Shown piece after piece: positions 18,913 to 27,532 of a DNA stretch of 64,000 nt. The notes under the pieces are model-generated. The model was not told where the DNA came from. It saw only the letters and a program-made list of their open reading frames with translations, and did no database searches. The DNA lies in the NCBI GenBank assembly GCA_964426135.1, contig CAYRPN010000011.1:9603-73602 (forward strand), written 5' to 3'. This DNA comes from CAYRPN01 sp964426135. Its GTDB lineage: Bacteria; Planctomycetota; Phycisphaerae; Phycisphaerales; Phycisphaeraceae. The translations under genes were made by a program, and so were the position numbers. Numbering within the stretch: position 1 is the first letter of the stretch; every line of letters begins with the position of its first letter.

Positions 18913-19108
18913 GGAAGCAAACCCTAGAAACATTCCAAGCCACCGCCCGTGCGCCTTGCGTTCACCGTTCACGGGCAAGCTGCGCCGAGCCTCCGCTTGC
19001 CCGTGGCACCCAACGAGGCCACCCATCGCCAGTCTCGTCTTCACGCCGTGCGCCCGAGCGCCGCCGCCCGCCGCATGCCTTCTCGCGCCGCACTATCATC
19101 TGATCTCT

Positions 19109-20491
19109 ATGGGTTCCGTTTGGCCGATCCTCGATTTTGCGTCGCACAGCGATCCGGGCCGGATGCGCCTGGCGAACGAAGACTGCTCGCTGTGCGATAC
19201 GCGGATGAATCTGTTCGTCGTCTGCGATGGTCTGGGCGGCCGGCCCAGCGGCGAAGCCGCGTCGCACATCATCGCCTATTCGCTGGGGCACCTGATCCGG
19301 CGCCGGCTGCGCAAGGTCGCCGCGCTCAATCCGCAGACGCTGCAGGCCATCCTCCATGAATCGGCGGTGGAACTGAGCGACAAGCTCCGCGACACGGCGC
19401 GGCAGTTCGAAGCGCTCGCTGGGATGGGCGCCACGCTGTCGGCACTTCTGATCGACGGCAGGCAGGCCTACGTGCTGCATGCCGGCGACAGCCGGGTCTT
19501 CCGCTTCCGCGCCGGCAAGCTGCGGCAACTGACCACCGATCACTTCCGCATGGGCGCGCCGGCCAGTTCGATCAACCCGTTCATCCCCGACCAGATCGAT
19601 CAGAAGCGACAGCGCCTGCTCACGCAGTTCATCGGCGTCAACCGGCCGCTGGAGCCGGAAGTGCTCACGCTGCAGCTTCGCAAGGGCGACCGGTTGCTGC
19701 TCTGCTCCGACGGACTGACCGACCCGGTGCCCGATGACATCATCGCCATGCTGCTCGCCCAGCCCGGCGATCTGAAAGAAACCTGCGTCTCACTCATCAA
19801 GGAAGCCAACGCCCGCGGCGGGCCGGACAACATCACCGCGGTGCTGGTCGAATATCAGGGCCTGAAATTGCTGGAGCCTGACGAACTTCGCCGGCTGGCG
19901 CCGCCCAAGCCGCCGCGCTCCAGCATCCCGCCTGCGCCGGGTCTGGCGGCGAAGGTGCACGCGACGCTGGTGGAACTTCAGAACGATCTCACCTGGTTGC
20001 TCAACGGGGCCCGCGAAAGTGCCGGCGGCGACCTGCTTGCCGCCTATGCCGCGGTGAAGCGCAGGTTGGGGCCGCAGGTGTTTCACGAGTACATGAAGCT
20101 CCGCCCCAGCGAAAGCCCGGCCCATGTGTTTCACCGCGCCGCCATGCTTTTTGAGAGCGATTGGCGCAATCGCTACGAAGCGAACCAGGCGGCATTGAAC
20201 CCCAACCTCACGCAGATCATCGAGCAGCACGTGCGGTTGTGCCCGCTGCTCACAGGCGAAGAGACCTCGGAAATCCTCGAAACCCTCTGGCGCGAGTGGA
20301 CCAAGGTGGAGGGGCGCTACAACGCCATCTGCCATCAGGAGACGTTCGATCCGACGGACCACGCGCTGGACCGCATGATCGAGCACATGCACGGCAGCGT
20401 CGGCACATTGATCGGGCTGATGGAGTTTTTTCCGAAGTTCATGCGCGAGAGTTCCGGCGAAACGGCGATTACGACGGCGCAAGATATTTGA
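19109..20491 (+). CDS. PP2C-family Ser/Thr phosphatase with extra helical C-terminal domain
   Basis: 460 residues from the ATG at 19109; the upstream reading passes through repeat sequence. The phosphatase core has all metal-site motifs: DPGRMRLANEDC, LFVVCDGLGGRPSGEAA, GMGATLSALLI, YVLHAGDSRVFRF, LLLCSDGLTD and GGPDNITAVLV. Such enzymes remove phosphate from serine or threonine and usually oppose Hanks-type kinases; no kinase is in this window. Residues from about 290 to the end are a helical, conserved-looking extension (LTWLLNGARESAGGDL, FHEYMKLRPSESPAHVFHRA) that I do not recognise; it may bind a partner. Confidence 0.9.
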   Translation: MGSVWPILDFASHSDPGRMRLANEDCSLCDTRMNLFVVCDGLGGRPSGEAASHIIAYSLGHLIRRRLRKVAALNPQTLQAILHESAVELSDKLRDTARQFEALAGMGATLSALLIDGRQAYVLHAGDSRVFRFRAGKLRQLTTDHFRMGAPASSINPFIPDQIDQKRQRLLTQFIGVNRPLEPEVLTLQLRKGDRLLLCSDGLTDPVPDDIIAMLLAQPGDLKETCVSLIKEANARGGPDNITAVLVEYQGLKLLEPDELRRLAPPKPPRSSIPPAPGLAAKVHATLVELQNDLTWLLNGARESAGGDLLAAYAAVKRRLGPQVFHEYMKLRPSESPAHVFHRAAMLFESDWRNRYEANQAALNPNLTQIIEQHVRLCPLLTGEETSEILETLWREWTKVEGRYNAICHQETFDPTDHALDRMIEHMHGSVGTLIGLMEFFPKFMRESSGETAITTAQDI

Positions 20492-20517
20492 TGGTCGGCG
20501 GCTGATTGGTTTTTCAT

Positions 20518-20576
20518 AGCCGCGGCGTCCTCGCCGCGCGTCGGGGTTCCGGACGCGCGGCGAGGACGCTGCGGCT
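20518..20576. repeat. Hairpin with 25-bp arms
   Basis: AGCCGCGGCGTCCTCGCCGC and on, paired with one mismatch to 20552-20576 around a 9-base loop. It sits between the PP2C gene and the next plus-strand gene, without a T run. It may still stop or protect transcripts, but it looks like another mobile hairpin. Confidence 0.7.
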
Positions 20577-20602
20577 GTCAATCAGAATGCTGGAGACAAG
20601 GC

Positions 20603-22486
20603 ATGCGATTCACCGTGGCACTCCTCGCGCTCGCGTCGCTTTCCGCGCCCGTCGTCGCCGCCGACTCTGCTCCGCAGCCGCTGTCGCCCGCCGACGCAGT
20701 CAAGGCGATGAAACTGCCCGTCGGTTTCACCGCCACGCTGGTCGCCTCCGAGCCGGACGTGGTGCAGCCGATTTCGTTCTGCATCGACGACCGCGGCCGG
20801 CTGATCGTGGCGGAGGCGATGAACTACGGCGCGTGGCAGGCGACGGGCAAAGACCGCATCATCATTCTCGAGGACACCGACGGCGATGGCCGGGCGGAAA
20901 AGCGCACGCTCTTCTACGAGGGCCTCAACTACGTCACGGGCATCGAGGTGGGCTTCGGCGGGGTCTACGCGGTGTCGCCGCCGAATCTCTATTTCATCCC
21001 CGATAAAGACGGCGACGACAAGCCCGACGGCCCACCCGAAGTTCTTTTCGACGGCTTCGGCTACAAGGAGAGCCGGCACAACCTGGTGAATGGCTTCACC
21101 TGGGGGCCCGACGGCTGGCTCTATTTCGGGCACGGCCGCACCAGCCCCAGCGATGTGGGTCGCCCCGGCACGCCCGCGGAAAAGCGCATCCACTGCGATG
21201 GCGGCGTCTGCCGCATTCATCCAACCCGGCTCGTGTTCGAGAACTTCGCCGACGGCACCACCAATCCGTGGGGCGTTGATTTCGACGACTACGGCGCGTG
21301 CTTCGTTTCCAACTGCGTCAACCCGCACCTCTTTCACATGGTGCAGGGCGGGCACTACGAGCCGTGGCGGAATCGCCCATCGAGCAAATATGCCTACGAG
21401 CGCATTCCGACCTGCGCGGATCACTTGCACTATCCCGGCAAGGAAGGCTGGCAAGCGTCGCGCGCGGGCAAGCCGGAGACCTTGGCGATGGGCGGCGGAC
21501 ACGCCCACTGCGGCACGCTGATTTATCTGGGCGATTCCTTCCCCGCGAAATATCGCAACACCGTTTTGATGTGCAACGTGCACGGCCGGCGCATCAACAA
21601 CGACATTCTCACGCGCCAGGGCTCGACGTATGTCGCCACGCACGGCGAAGACTTCATGCTCGCCGTCGATCCGTGGTTTATGGGCGTGACGCTCCAGCTC
21701 GGTCCCGACGGCGGCGTGTACGTCAGCGACTGGTCCGACACCGGCGAATGCCACACGTACAAGCCGCAGAAGCACACGGGGCGGATCTTCAAGATCAGCT
21801 TTGCCGGGCCGGGCGAGATTCAGAAGGGAACCAACAAAGCCGAGGGACTCCCGTCCCTCGGCTCGACAGCACCTGCGTCACTCGCCAAAGCCAGTGACGA
21901 AAATCTCGTGCTTCTCCAACTCCACCGCAACGAATGGCACGTGCGCCACGCCCGGCGCTTGCTGCAGGAACGAGCGGCGAAAGCGGATTGGAAAGGCGCT
22001 GGCACGCACGCCGCTCTGTTTGAAATGTTGCAGAAGCAGAATGCCGCGCCGTTTCGCCTGCGCGCTCTCTGGGCCTTGCACGTCACGCGGGGCATCGACG
22101 CCGCGGGCCTGTTCGCTTTGCTCGATGACGGCGATGAGCATCTGCGGGCATGGGCGATTCAACTCTTGTGCGAGCAGGCGAAGCCCGGCGACGCAGCGAT
22201 GAAGAAACTTGCGGCATTGGCGAAGGACGACGCATCGTCCGTCGTGCGACTCTACCTCGCCTCGGCGCTGCAGCGGCTCCCGCTGGAAGATCGCTGGCCG
22301 ATCATCGCATCGCTGATCGCGCGTGAAGAAGACGCGAAGGACACGACGCTCTCGCTGATGTACTGGTACGCCCTGGAACCGCTGGTGGCGGCGGACAAGG
22401 CGCGAGCGCTGCAACTGGTCACGCAGGCGAAGATTCCGCTGATCCGCCAGTTCATCGCGAGGCGAGCGGCGGAGAAGAATGGATGA
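20603..22486 (+). CDS. PVC-type membrane-bound dehydrogenase-like beta-propeller protein
   Basis: 627 residues with a signal peptide (MRFTVALLALASLSAPVVAA). GGAG lies 7 bases before the start. The N-terminal propeller has the features of the dehydrogenase-like proteins typical of Planctomycetes, Verrucomicrobia and Chlamydiae: GFTATLVASEPDVVQPISF, DRGRLIVAEAMNYG, ILEDTDGDGRAEKRTLFYEG, NGFTWGPDGWLYFGHGR. A HEAT-like helical region follows (HVRHARRLLQERA, LRAWAIQLLCEQAKPGD). Many relatives end in a cytochrome domain with CxxCH; this one has none. A short hairpin of family A is inserted in frame (KAEGLPSLGST). The substrate is unknown; the protein should be periplasmic. Confidence 0.85.
   Translation: MRFTVALLALASLSAPVVAADSAPQPLSPADAVKAMKLPVGFTATLVASEPDVVQPISFCIDDRGRLIVAEAMNYGAWQATGKDRIIILEDTDGDGRAEKRTLFYEGLNYVTGIEVGFGGVYAVSPPNLYFIPDKDGDDKPDGPPEVLFDGFGYKESRHNLVNGFTWGPDGWLYFGHGRTSPSDVGRPGTPAEKRIHCDGGVCRIHPTRLVFENFADGTTNPWGVDFDDYGACFVSNCVNPHLFHMVQGGHYEPWRNRPSSKYAYERIPTCADHLHYPGKEGWQASRAGKPETLAMGGGHAHCGTLIYLGDSFPAKYRNTVLMCNVHGRRINNDILTRQGSTYVATHGEDFMLAVDPWFMGVTLQLGPDGGVYVSDWSDTGECHTYKPQKHTGRIFKISFAGPGEIQKGTNKAEGLPSLGSTAPASLAKASDENLVLLQLHRNEWHVRHARRLLQERAAKADWKGAGTHAALFEMLQKQNAAPFRLRALWALHVTRGIDAAGLFALLDDGDEHLRAWAIQLLCEQAKPGDAAMKKLAALAKDDASSVVRLYLASALQRLPLEDRWPIIASLIAREEDAKDTTLSLMYWYALEPLVAADKARALQLVTQAKIPLIRQFIARRAAEKNG
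21836..21864. repeat. Hairpin repeat family A variant inside the PVC-type gene
   Basis: AAAGCCGAGGGACTCCCGTC followed by CCTCGGCTCG, with 9-bp arms. It is translated as KAEGLPSLGS, nearly the same peptide as the valS copy at 15384 (KAQGLPSLGF). It lies between the propeller and the helical region. Confidence 0.7.
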
Positions 22487-22488
22487 GT

Positions 22489-22592
22489 GGGTGAGGGGGT
22501 GACGAGGTGAGAGGGTGAAGTCGGAATGAAATCGGCCTTTCACCCCCTCACCCCCACACTCCCACACCGCCTCACCTCCTCACCCTCTCATC
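22489..22592. repeat. Inverted GTGAGGGGGTGA tracts between convergent genes
   Basis: GTGGGTGAGGGGGTGACGAG and similar units face CACCCCCTCACCCCCACACT and similar units, making a long imperfect hairpin that fills the space between two convergent genes. It could act as a two-way transcription stop; there is no T run. Confidence 0.7.
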
Positions 22593-22595
22593 CGC

Positions 22596-23411
22596 CTACC
22601 GCGCCGCCATCAACTGCTTCACGCGTTCGATCTCGACGGGATTCGTCGCGACTCCGTCGCGCTTCAGCGCGGTGCCCACGATGACGCCGTCCGCCACGGC
22701 GAGGAAGTGGCCCACCGTGCGGGCATCGACGCCGCTGCCCACGAGGATCGGCGCCGCCGTCGGCGCACCGGCGTGGCCCGTCACCAGCGCGTGCTTGATT
22801 TTCTTCACCTGCGTGATGTCCGTGGGCCGGCCCGTGCCCGCGCCGCTGACGATCAGCCCGTCCGCAAGGCCTCGCCCCAGCGTTTCAATCGCCTCATCCT
22901 CGATCGCACGCGGTTGGCCCAGCGGAGAGGAATGCTTCACATCCACATCCGCGAGCACGGAGATGTCGCCCGCATCGAGCTGGGACCGCAGCCGCTGCAA
23001 GTCGTGGGCGATGCCTTCGATCACGCCCTGATCCGTCACCCGCGCTCCGCAAAGGACATTCACGCGGATGAAGTTCGCATCAGCCGCCAGCGCGATGGCG
23101 ATGGCGGAGAGACCATCATTTCGCAGCACGTTGATGCCCAGCGGGATCGGGCAGCGCCGGCGCACCTCGGCGGCGAGATCCGTCATGCACGCCACAACAT
23201 GGGCCGGCACCCGGCCCGGGAAGAACGGCACATCGCCGAAGTTCTCCAGCATCAGGCCATGCACGCCGCCGGCGGTGAGCGCTTCGGCGTCGGCGATCGC
23301 CTGCTTGCGCACCTGATCGAAACTGCCCGCATAACGCGGGCTGCCCGGCAGCGGCAGCAGATGCACCATGCCGATCACGGGTTTGGTTCCACTGGGCCAG
23401 AGGTGAAGCAT
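22596..23411 (-). CDS. BtpA/SgcQ family protein
   Basis: 271 residues from the ATG at 23411; the longer reading runs into a purine-rich repeat. It matches the BtpA family (TIM-barrel proteins named after a cyanobacterial photosystem I biogenesis factor; other members are of unknown function): PVIGMVHLLPLPGSPRYAGS at the start, then GLMLENFGDVPFFPGRVPAH, GINVLRNDG, FIRVNVLCGARVTDQGVIEG, VLADVDVKHSSPL, LIVSGAGTGRPTD and GSGVDARTV. There is no photosynthesis here, so the cyanobacterial role cannot apply. It is divergent from mtdB across 319 bases of mostly repeat sequence. Confidence 0.88.
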   Translation of the reverse strand: MLHLWPSGTKPVIGMVHLLPLPGSPRYAGSFDQVRKQAIADAEALTAGGVHGLMLENFGDVPFFPGRVPAHVVACMTDLAAEVRRRCPIPLGINVLRNDGLSAIAIALAADANFIRVNVLCGARVTDQGVIEGIAHDLQRLRSQLDAGDISVLADVDVKHSSPLGQPRAIEDEAIETLGRGLADGLIVSGAGTGRPTDITQVKKIKHALVTGHAGAPTAAPILVGSGVDARTVGHFLAVADGVIVGTALKRDGVATNPVEIERVKQLMAAR

Positions 23412-23414
23412 GAG

Positions 23415-23500
23415 GGAAGTATAGAAGAGGAGAGGAGGAGGTAGAGGAGGTAAAGGAGGTAAAGAAGGTAAGGGAAGGTAAAGAAGGCACGGAAGGCAGA
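23415..23500. repeat. AGGTAGAGGAGGTAAAGG purine tract
   Basis: Units of GGAGGTA(A/G)AG repeated across the region directly upstream of the btpA-family gene. Together with 23655-23710 it takes up most of the 319-nt divergent space. I see no clear promoter. Confidence 0.7.
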
Positions 23501-23654
23501 GAAGACAGCGGAGCCTTGTGGAGTGTCGCACGACCTTGATCAGACTCTCGATAGCCGCACCGTCTGCGCTGCGCGTCGGCAACGAATGACGCGGAATGAC
23601 TCGCACTGCGGACAGTGCGGCTATCAACTCTTCTGCGCTGCTTTCGCCTGCCTT

Positions 23655-23710
23655 TTGTCCCCTGTCCCCTGTCCCCTGTCCCCTGTCTCCTATCCTCCCT
23701 CCCTCCCCTG
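23655..23710. repeat. TGTCCCCTGTCCCC tandem tract
   Basis: Four perfect units of CCCTGTC followed by decayed ones, ending 20 bases before the mtdB start. It is the same class of unit as in the thiE insertion. Confidence 0.75.
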
Positions 23711-23730
23711 TCCTCTGGTACGCTCTTCAC

Positions 23731-24600
23731 ATGTCATCCCCGCGAAAAATTCTCATTCAGCTCGACAGTGATCCGCACGCCAGCGTGTTCGACCGTGTCG
23801 TCGCCATCGACAGCGGCGCGGACGAACTCTTCTCCTACGGCAACGTCACGCTCGACCAGGTGCAGGGCCTGGTGCATGGTGCGATCTTCACGCGCGGCCC
23901 GAAGGATCTGAGCCACACCGCGATCTTCATCGGCGGCAGCGATGTGGCCAGGGGAGAAGCGATGCTGCAGCACGTGGTGAAATCGTTCCTCGGCCCGTTG
24001 CATTGCTCGGTGATGCTCGATGCGAACGGTGCGAACACCACCGCCGCCGCCGCTGTGCTGCGGGCCGGCAAACATGTCGATCTTGCGAAGACGACCGCGC
24101 TGGTGCTCGGCGGCACCGGGCCCGTCGGGCAGCGGGTGGCGCGGCTGCTGGCGCGGCAAGGCGCGGCGGTGCGTCTCGGCAGCCGGTCGGCGCAGAAAGC
24201 CGGCCCCGTCGCCGCTCACATCAACCGAACGGTGGGCAGCGAGCATGTGACCGCGGTGGCCACGGGCAGCGATGCGGAAGTGGCCGGCGCCATCGTCGGG
24301 TGCCAGCTCGTCATCGCCGCAGGCGCAGCCGGAGCGCGGTTGCTCTCCGCGGCGGCGCGAAAGAACGCCGCGGCATTGAAGGTTGCGATCGACCTGAACG
24401 CGGTGCCGCCCCTGGGCATCGAGGGCGTCGACGTTTTCGACAAGGAAAAACAGGTCGACGGCGTGATCGCCTACGGCGCGATCGGCGTGGGCGGCACGAA
24501 GATGAAGATTCACAAGGCGGCCGTCGCGGCCTTGTTTGAAACCAACGACCAAGTGCTGGACGCGGAAGCGATCTACGAAATCGGAAGGAAACTGTCATGA
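23731..24600 (+). CDS. mtdB: NAD(P)-dependent methylenetetrahydromethanopterin dehydrogenase (MtdB type)
   Basis: 289 residues. I use the ATG at 23731, since the upstream frame reads through a CCCCTGT repeat. It oxidises methylene-tetrahydromethanopterin in the C1 oxidation route shared by methylotrophs and many planctomycetes. Typical blocks: KILIQLDSDPHASVFDRVVA, LVHGAIFTRGPKDLSHTAIF, IGGSDVARGE, the nucleotide fold VLGGTGPVGQRVARLLARQG, and IDLNAVPPLGIEGVDVFDKE. No other tetrahydromethanopterin gene is in the window. Its stop overlaps the next start by four bases (ATGA), so it is translated with the phoD-like gene. Confidence 0.92.
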   Translation: MSSPRKILIQLDSDPHASVFDRVVAIDSGADELFSYGNVTLDQVQGLVHGAIFTRGPKDLSHTAIFIGGSDVARGEAMLQHVVKSFLGPLHCSVMLDANGANTTAAAAVLRAGKHVDLAKTTALVLGGTGPVGQRVARLLARQGAAVRLGSRSAQKAGPVAAHINRTVGSEHVTAVATGSDAEVAGAIVGCQLVIAAGAAGARLLSAAARKNAAALKVAIDLNAVPPLGIEGVDVFDKEKQVDGVIAYGAIGVGGTKMKIHKAAVAALFETNDQVLDAEAIYEIGRKLS

Positions 24601-25646
24601 GTCACCGTCTTGCAAACGCCTTGCTCCTGCTCCTGCTGCTGCTCTCCCTCGCCGGCTGCCAGGCCGCGGCTCCGACGAAGATCGCGTTCGGGTCGTGTCT
24701 GAAACAGGACAAGCCCGCGCCGATCTGGGACAGCGTCGCCGCGACGCAGCCGGATCTTTTTCTGTTCATCGGCGACAATATTTACGCGGACACGGATGAC
24801 ATGGAAGTCATGCGGAAGAAGTACGCCGACCTTGGCGCGATGCCCGGATATCAGAAGCTCAAGGCGACGTGTCCGATCTACGCCACCTGGGACGATCACG
24901 ACTACGGCAAGAACGACGCCGGCGTGGAGTATCCGATGAAGGTGGAGTCGCAGAAGGAATTTCTCACGTTTTTTGAGGAGCCTGCGAGTTCGCCGCGATG
25001 GAAGCGCCCGGGCGTTTACGACGCGAAGGTGCTGGGCCCGCCGGGGCAGCGGGTGCAGATCATTCTGCTGGACACGCGCTATTTCCGCAGCGCGCTGAAG
25101 CAGCATCCGCCGCAGAGATTGCGCGGACTGGGGCCGTATGTCGCCGACGATCGCCCGGAACTGACGATGCTCGGTGAGGAACAATGGAAATGGCTGGAGG
25201 AGCAACTGCGGCAGCCGGCGGAGATTCGCATCATCGCCTCGAGCGTGCAGGTCGTGCCGGAGGAGCACGGCTGGGAATACTGGGCGAACTTCCCGCACGA
25301 GCGCTTCCGCCTGTTTCAACTCATCGGCCAGACCAAGGCGAAAGGCGTCGTGCTCCTTTCCGGGGATCGCCACCTGTCGGAGATTTCATGCCTGGCAAAG
25401 AATGATCCGGCCAACGGCGCCGGCTACCCGATCTACGACATCACTTCGTCGAGCTTGAACGTGCCCAGCGGCGGCAACATTGGTGAAAAGAACAAACACC
25501 GCGTGGGCGACCACTTCCGCATGGTGAACTTCGGCATGATCGGCATCGACTGGTCAGCCAAGGATCCGACGCTTCAGTTTGATATCCGCGATGTGGACGG
25601 TCAGACGCAGCGCACTCACAGCGTCAAATTGAGCGAGTTGCAGTGA
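24597..25646 (+). CDS. PhoD-like alkaline phosphatase, lipoprotein
   Basis: 349 residues, starting inside the end of mtdB. A lipoprotein signal is clear (LLLLLLLLSLAGC), so the enzyme is exported and lipid-anchored. Metal-binding motifs of the PhoD/metallophosphatase group are visible: IAFGSC, LFIGDNIYAD, YATWDDHDYGKND, and VLLSGDRHLSE. PhoD enzymes cleave phosphate mono- or diesters in phosphate scavenging. Coupling to a C1-metabolism gene is unexpected, and I see no phosphate-regulon box. Confidence 0.9.
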   Translation: MSHRLANALLLLLLLLSLAGCQAAAPTKIAFGSCLKQDKPAPIWDSVAATQPDLFLFIGDNIYADTDDMEVMRKKYADLGAMPGYQKLKATCPIYATWDDHDYGKNDAGVEYPMKVESQKEFLTFFEEPASSPRWKRPGVYDAKVLGPPGQRVQIILLDTRYFRSALKQHPPQRLRGLGPYVADDRPELTMLGEEQWKWLEEQLRQPAEIRIIASSVQVVPEEHGWEYWANFPHERFRLFQLIGQTKAKGVVLLSGDRHLSEISCLAKNDPANGAGYPIYDITSSSLNVPSGGNIGEKNKHRVGDHFRMVNFGMIGIDWSAKDPTLQFDIRDVDGQTQRTHSVKLSELQ

Positions 25647-25650
25647 GGCT

Positions 25651-25955
25651 GCTCCGGTCCCCTCTCCCTCCGGGAGAGGGTCAGGGTGAGGGCGGTTCAC
25701 CTTATGCGCTGAGACGCGCTGTGGAAGGCGAGTGAAAAGTGCCAAGGGGATAGTGAAAAGTGCCAAGAGGATAGTGAAAAGTGCCAAGGGAATAGTGAAA
25801 AGTGCAAAGTGAAAAGTGCAAATTGCAAAATGAGAACTGAAGAGTCGCGCTGCGCTTCACTTTGCACTTTGCACTTTTCACTTCTTCATCTCCCCCGTTC
25901 ACCGGCCCTCACCCCAGCCCTCTCCCGTCCCCCGGCGAGGGAGAGGGGGCCGGAA
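25651..25955. repeat. Mixed repeat block: CCCTCTCCCT elements and GTGAAAAGTGCCAAGG tract
   Basis: A CCCTCTCCCTCCGGGAGAGG element (25651-25690), then four or five units of GTGAAAAGTGCCAAGG (25733-25820) facing CACTTTGCACTTTTCACTTC (25857-25882), then a second, inverted CCCTCTCCCG element (25905-25955). This is all that the 322 nt between phoD and the convergent lipoprotein gene contain. Confidence 0.75.
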
Positions 25956-25968
25956 CGATCCACTCTCG

Positions 25969-26439
25969 TCACGGCGCGTCCACGATTTCCGGATGCACCG
26001 TGCCCTGGAACTTCGGGATCACCACCGCTGAATAGGGATGCGTCGGCGTCTTCGGCGCGGCGGCGGGGTTGTGCGGCTGCATGGAAATGCCCTGCACGAA
26101 CAGCTTCGCGCCCTTCTTCTGCGCACTGTTGACTTTCACGCCGTAGTTGCCCGTCGGTTGCGTGCCCAGCGACACGATCACCACGCTCTCGCGGTCGAAG
26201 TCCACTTCCAGCGGCGCGAGGTTCAGCGTCGTCTGGTTCGCCGCGTTCACCAGCACCGCGCCGGGCAACTTCAGGCTGGCGTCATCGCCCTGCATTTCGC
26301 GCAGCACGGGCACCGGCTCGGTGTTGGCGGCAACGGCAGGAGCGGGGTCGACGTTGCCGGAGGGATTGGAAGCCGATTGGCAACCGACCATCGAAAGGGT
26401 GACGACGAGCAGAGCAATGCGGTGAGTCATGTGATGCAT
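25969..26439 (-). CDS. Lipoprotein with PrcB-like C-terminal domain
   Basis: 156 residues from the ATG at 26439, which has AGGAG six bases upstream; the longer frame reads a repeat. The signal ends in a lipobox (LLVVTLSMVGC). The C-terminal half fits the PrcB family pattern: VVIVSLGTQPTGNYGVKV, then AKLFVQGISMQPH and HPYSAVVIPK. In Treponema, PrcB is a partner of the protease dentilisin, but the domain is widespread and its general role is unknown. No protease gene lies nearby. Confidence 0.75.
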   Translation of the reverse strand: MHHMTHRIALLVVTLSMVGCQSASNPSGNVDPAPAVAANTEPVPVLREMQGDDASLKLPGAVLVNAANQTTLNLAPLEVDFDRESVVIVSLGTQPTGNYGVKVNSAQKKGAKLFVQGISMQPHNPAAAPKTPTHPYSAVVIPKFQGTVHPEIVDAP

Positions 26440-26476
26440 GTCGAACTCCTGGCTGATGCGGGCGAGCAATGGTTTC

Positions 26477-26624
26477 GTAGGGTGCGTCAAGGCTCGGCGC
26501 GGACGCACCGCGGTCAACGGCGATGCCACACGGTCAACGGCGACGCACCAAGATTCACGGCGATACCGCACGATTCACCGCGACGCCATACGGTGCGTCC
26601 GCGCCGAGCCTCGACGCACCCTAC
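26477..26624. repeat. 148-nt element with 33-bp inverted ends and inner 21-nt repeats (GTAGGGTGCGTC family)
   Basis: The left end GTAGGGTGCGTCAAGGCTCG (26477-26509) and the right end (26592-26624) are inverted repeats with one mismatch in 33. Between them are about four copies of a roughly 21-base unit, GGTCAACGGCGA(T/C)GC. A second member at 49405-49638 has the same ends and different inner repeats. Confidence 0.85.
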
Positions 26625-26656
26625 ATCCGATCAATCTGCGGCGGCGTGCATCGCAG

Positions 26657-27337
26657 TTACGGCTTTCGCCGCAGAATCATGGCGTGAAACGGGCGGCCTT
26701 CGCGGCGGTACTTGCGCTCGAAGTTGGTGCCGACCAGTTCGCCTTCGCCCGCCGAGTCGGGGCTTTCAAACGGCAGGATATCGAAAAGTTCCGGCACCTG
26801 GGCCGCGTGTTCGTTCATCCACGCGAAGTAGTCGGTGTGGTCCGTCGCCAGGCGCACGTGGCCGGCCGGTTGCAGCACGCGGTGCATCTCGCGGAGGAAC
26901 GGCACCTGAATGAGACGGCGCTTGTGATGCCGCGCCTTGGGCCAGGGGTCTGGAAAATAAATATGCACCTGTCGGAACGTGGCGGGCGCGATGTAGTTGC
27001 GGATGAACATCGCCGCCTCGATATGCAGCAGCCGCACATTGGTGAGTTGCCGCCGGCGGCAGCGGTCGGCTCCGTATCGCCAGAACGCCTTGGCCCACTC
27101 GATGCCGATGTAGTTCACGTGCGGCGTCAGCGCCGCCTGCTGCACGAGGAAGGTGCCCTTGCCCGAGCCGATCTCCAGTTCCAGCGGCCGCGCGTGCTCG
27201 GCGCTGTCCGGCGGGCAGCCGGGGGCGAACCACGCGCGCACGTCGATCGCGCCCTGTTCGAAGGGCGGCAGTTGCGTCTGATCGATGCCCACGCCGGTGA
27301 CATCAAGTTCCTTGCCATGTCCTAGTGAAAGCGCCAT
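26657..27337 (-). CDS. trmB: tRNA (guanine-N7-)-methyltransferase
   Basis: 226 residues. TrmB methylates G46 in the variable loop of many tRNAs using S-adenosylmethionine. The methyl-donor site is LELEIGSGKGTFLVQQA, followed by YIGIEWAKAFWRYGADRC and the family signature IYFPDPWPKARHHKRRLIQ. The C-terminal TNFERKYRREGRPFHAMILR is also typical. Normal length; single gene. Confidence 0.96.
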   Translation of the reverse strand: MALSLGHGKELDVTGVGIDQTQLPPFEQGAIDVRAWFAPGCPPDSAEHARPLELEIGSGKGTFLVQQAALTPHVNYIGIEWAKAFWRYGADRCRRRQLTNVRLLHIEAAMFIRNYIAPATFRQVHIYFPDPWPKARHHKRRLIQVPFLREMHRVLQPAGHVRLATDHTDYFAWMNEHAAQVPELFDILPFESPDSAGEGELVGTNFERKYRREGRPFHAMILRRKP

Positions 27338-27532
27338 GCGGGAAGGATACGGATGAAAGGGGGAATGTCGAAATCGAGACGGGCTGAGTCTCGTCCAATT
27401 TTGCAGTGCGGAACCGAGGCAGGCGTTTCTCGTATCAACTGTCCGTGCTAGACTGGCCGCTCCGCCGCCGCGCGATGCATGCGGTGGCGGCCGGTTCCGA
27501 TTCCATTCCTTCCCATTCTGGAGATTTCGCCC

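Noticed and set aside
25733..25882. Tandem units considered as a CRISPR array
   Set aside because: Units follow one another without unique spacers, vary in sequence, and no cas gene is in the window.
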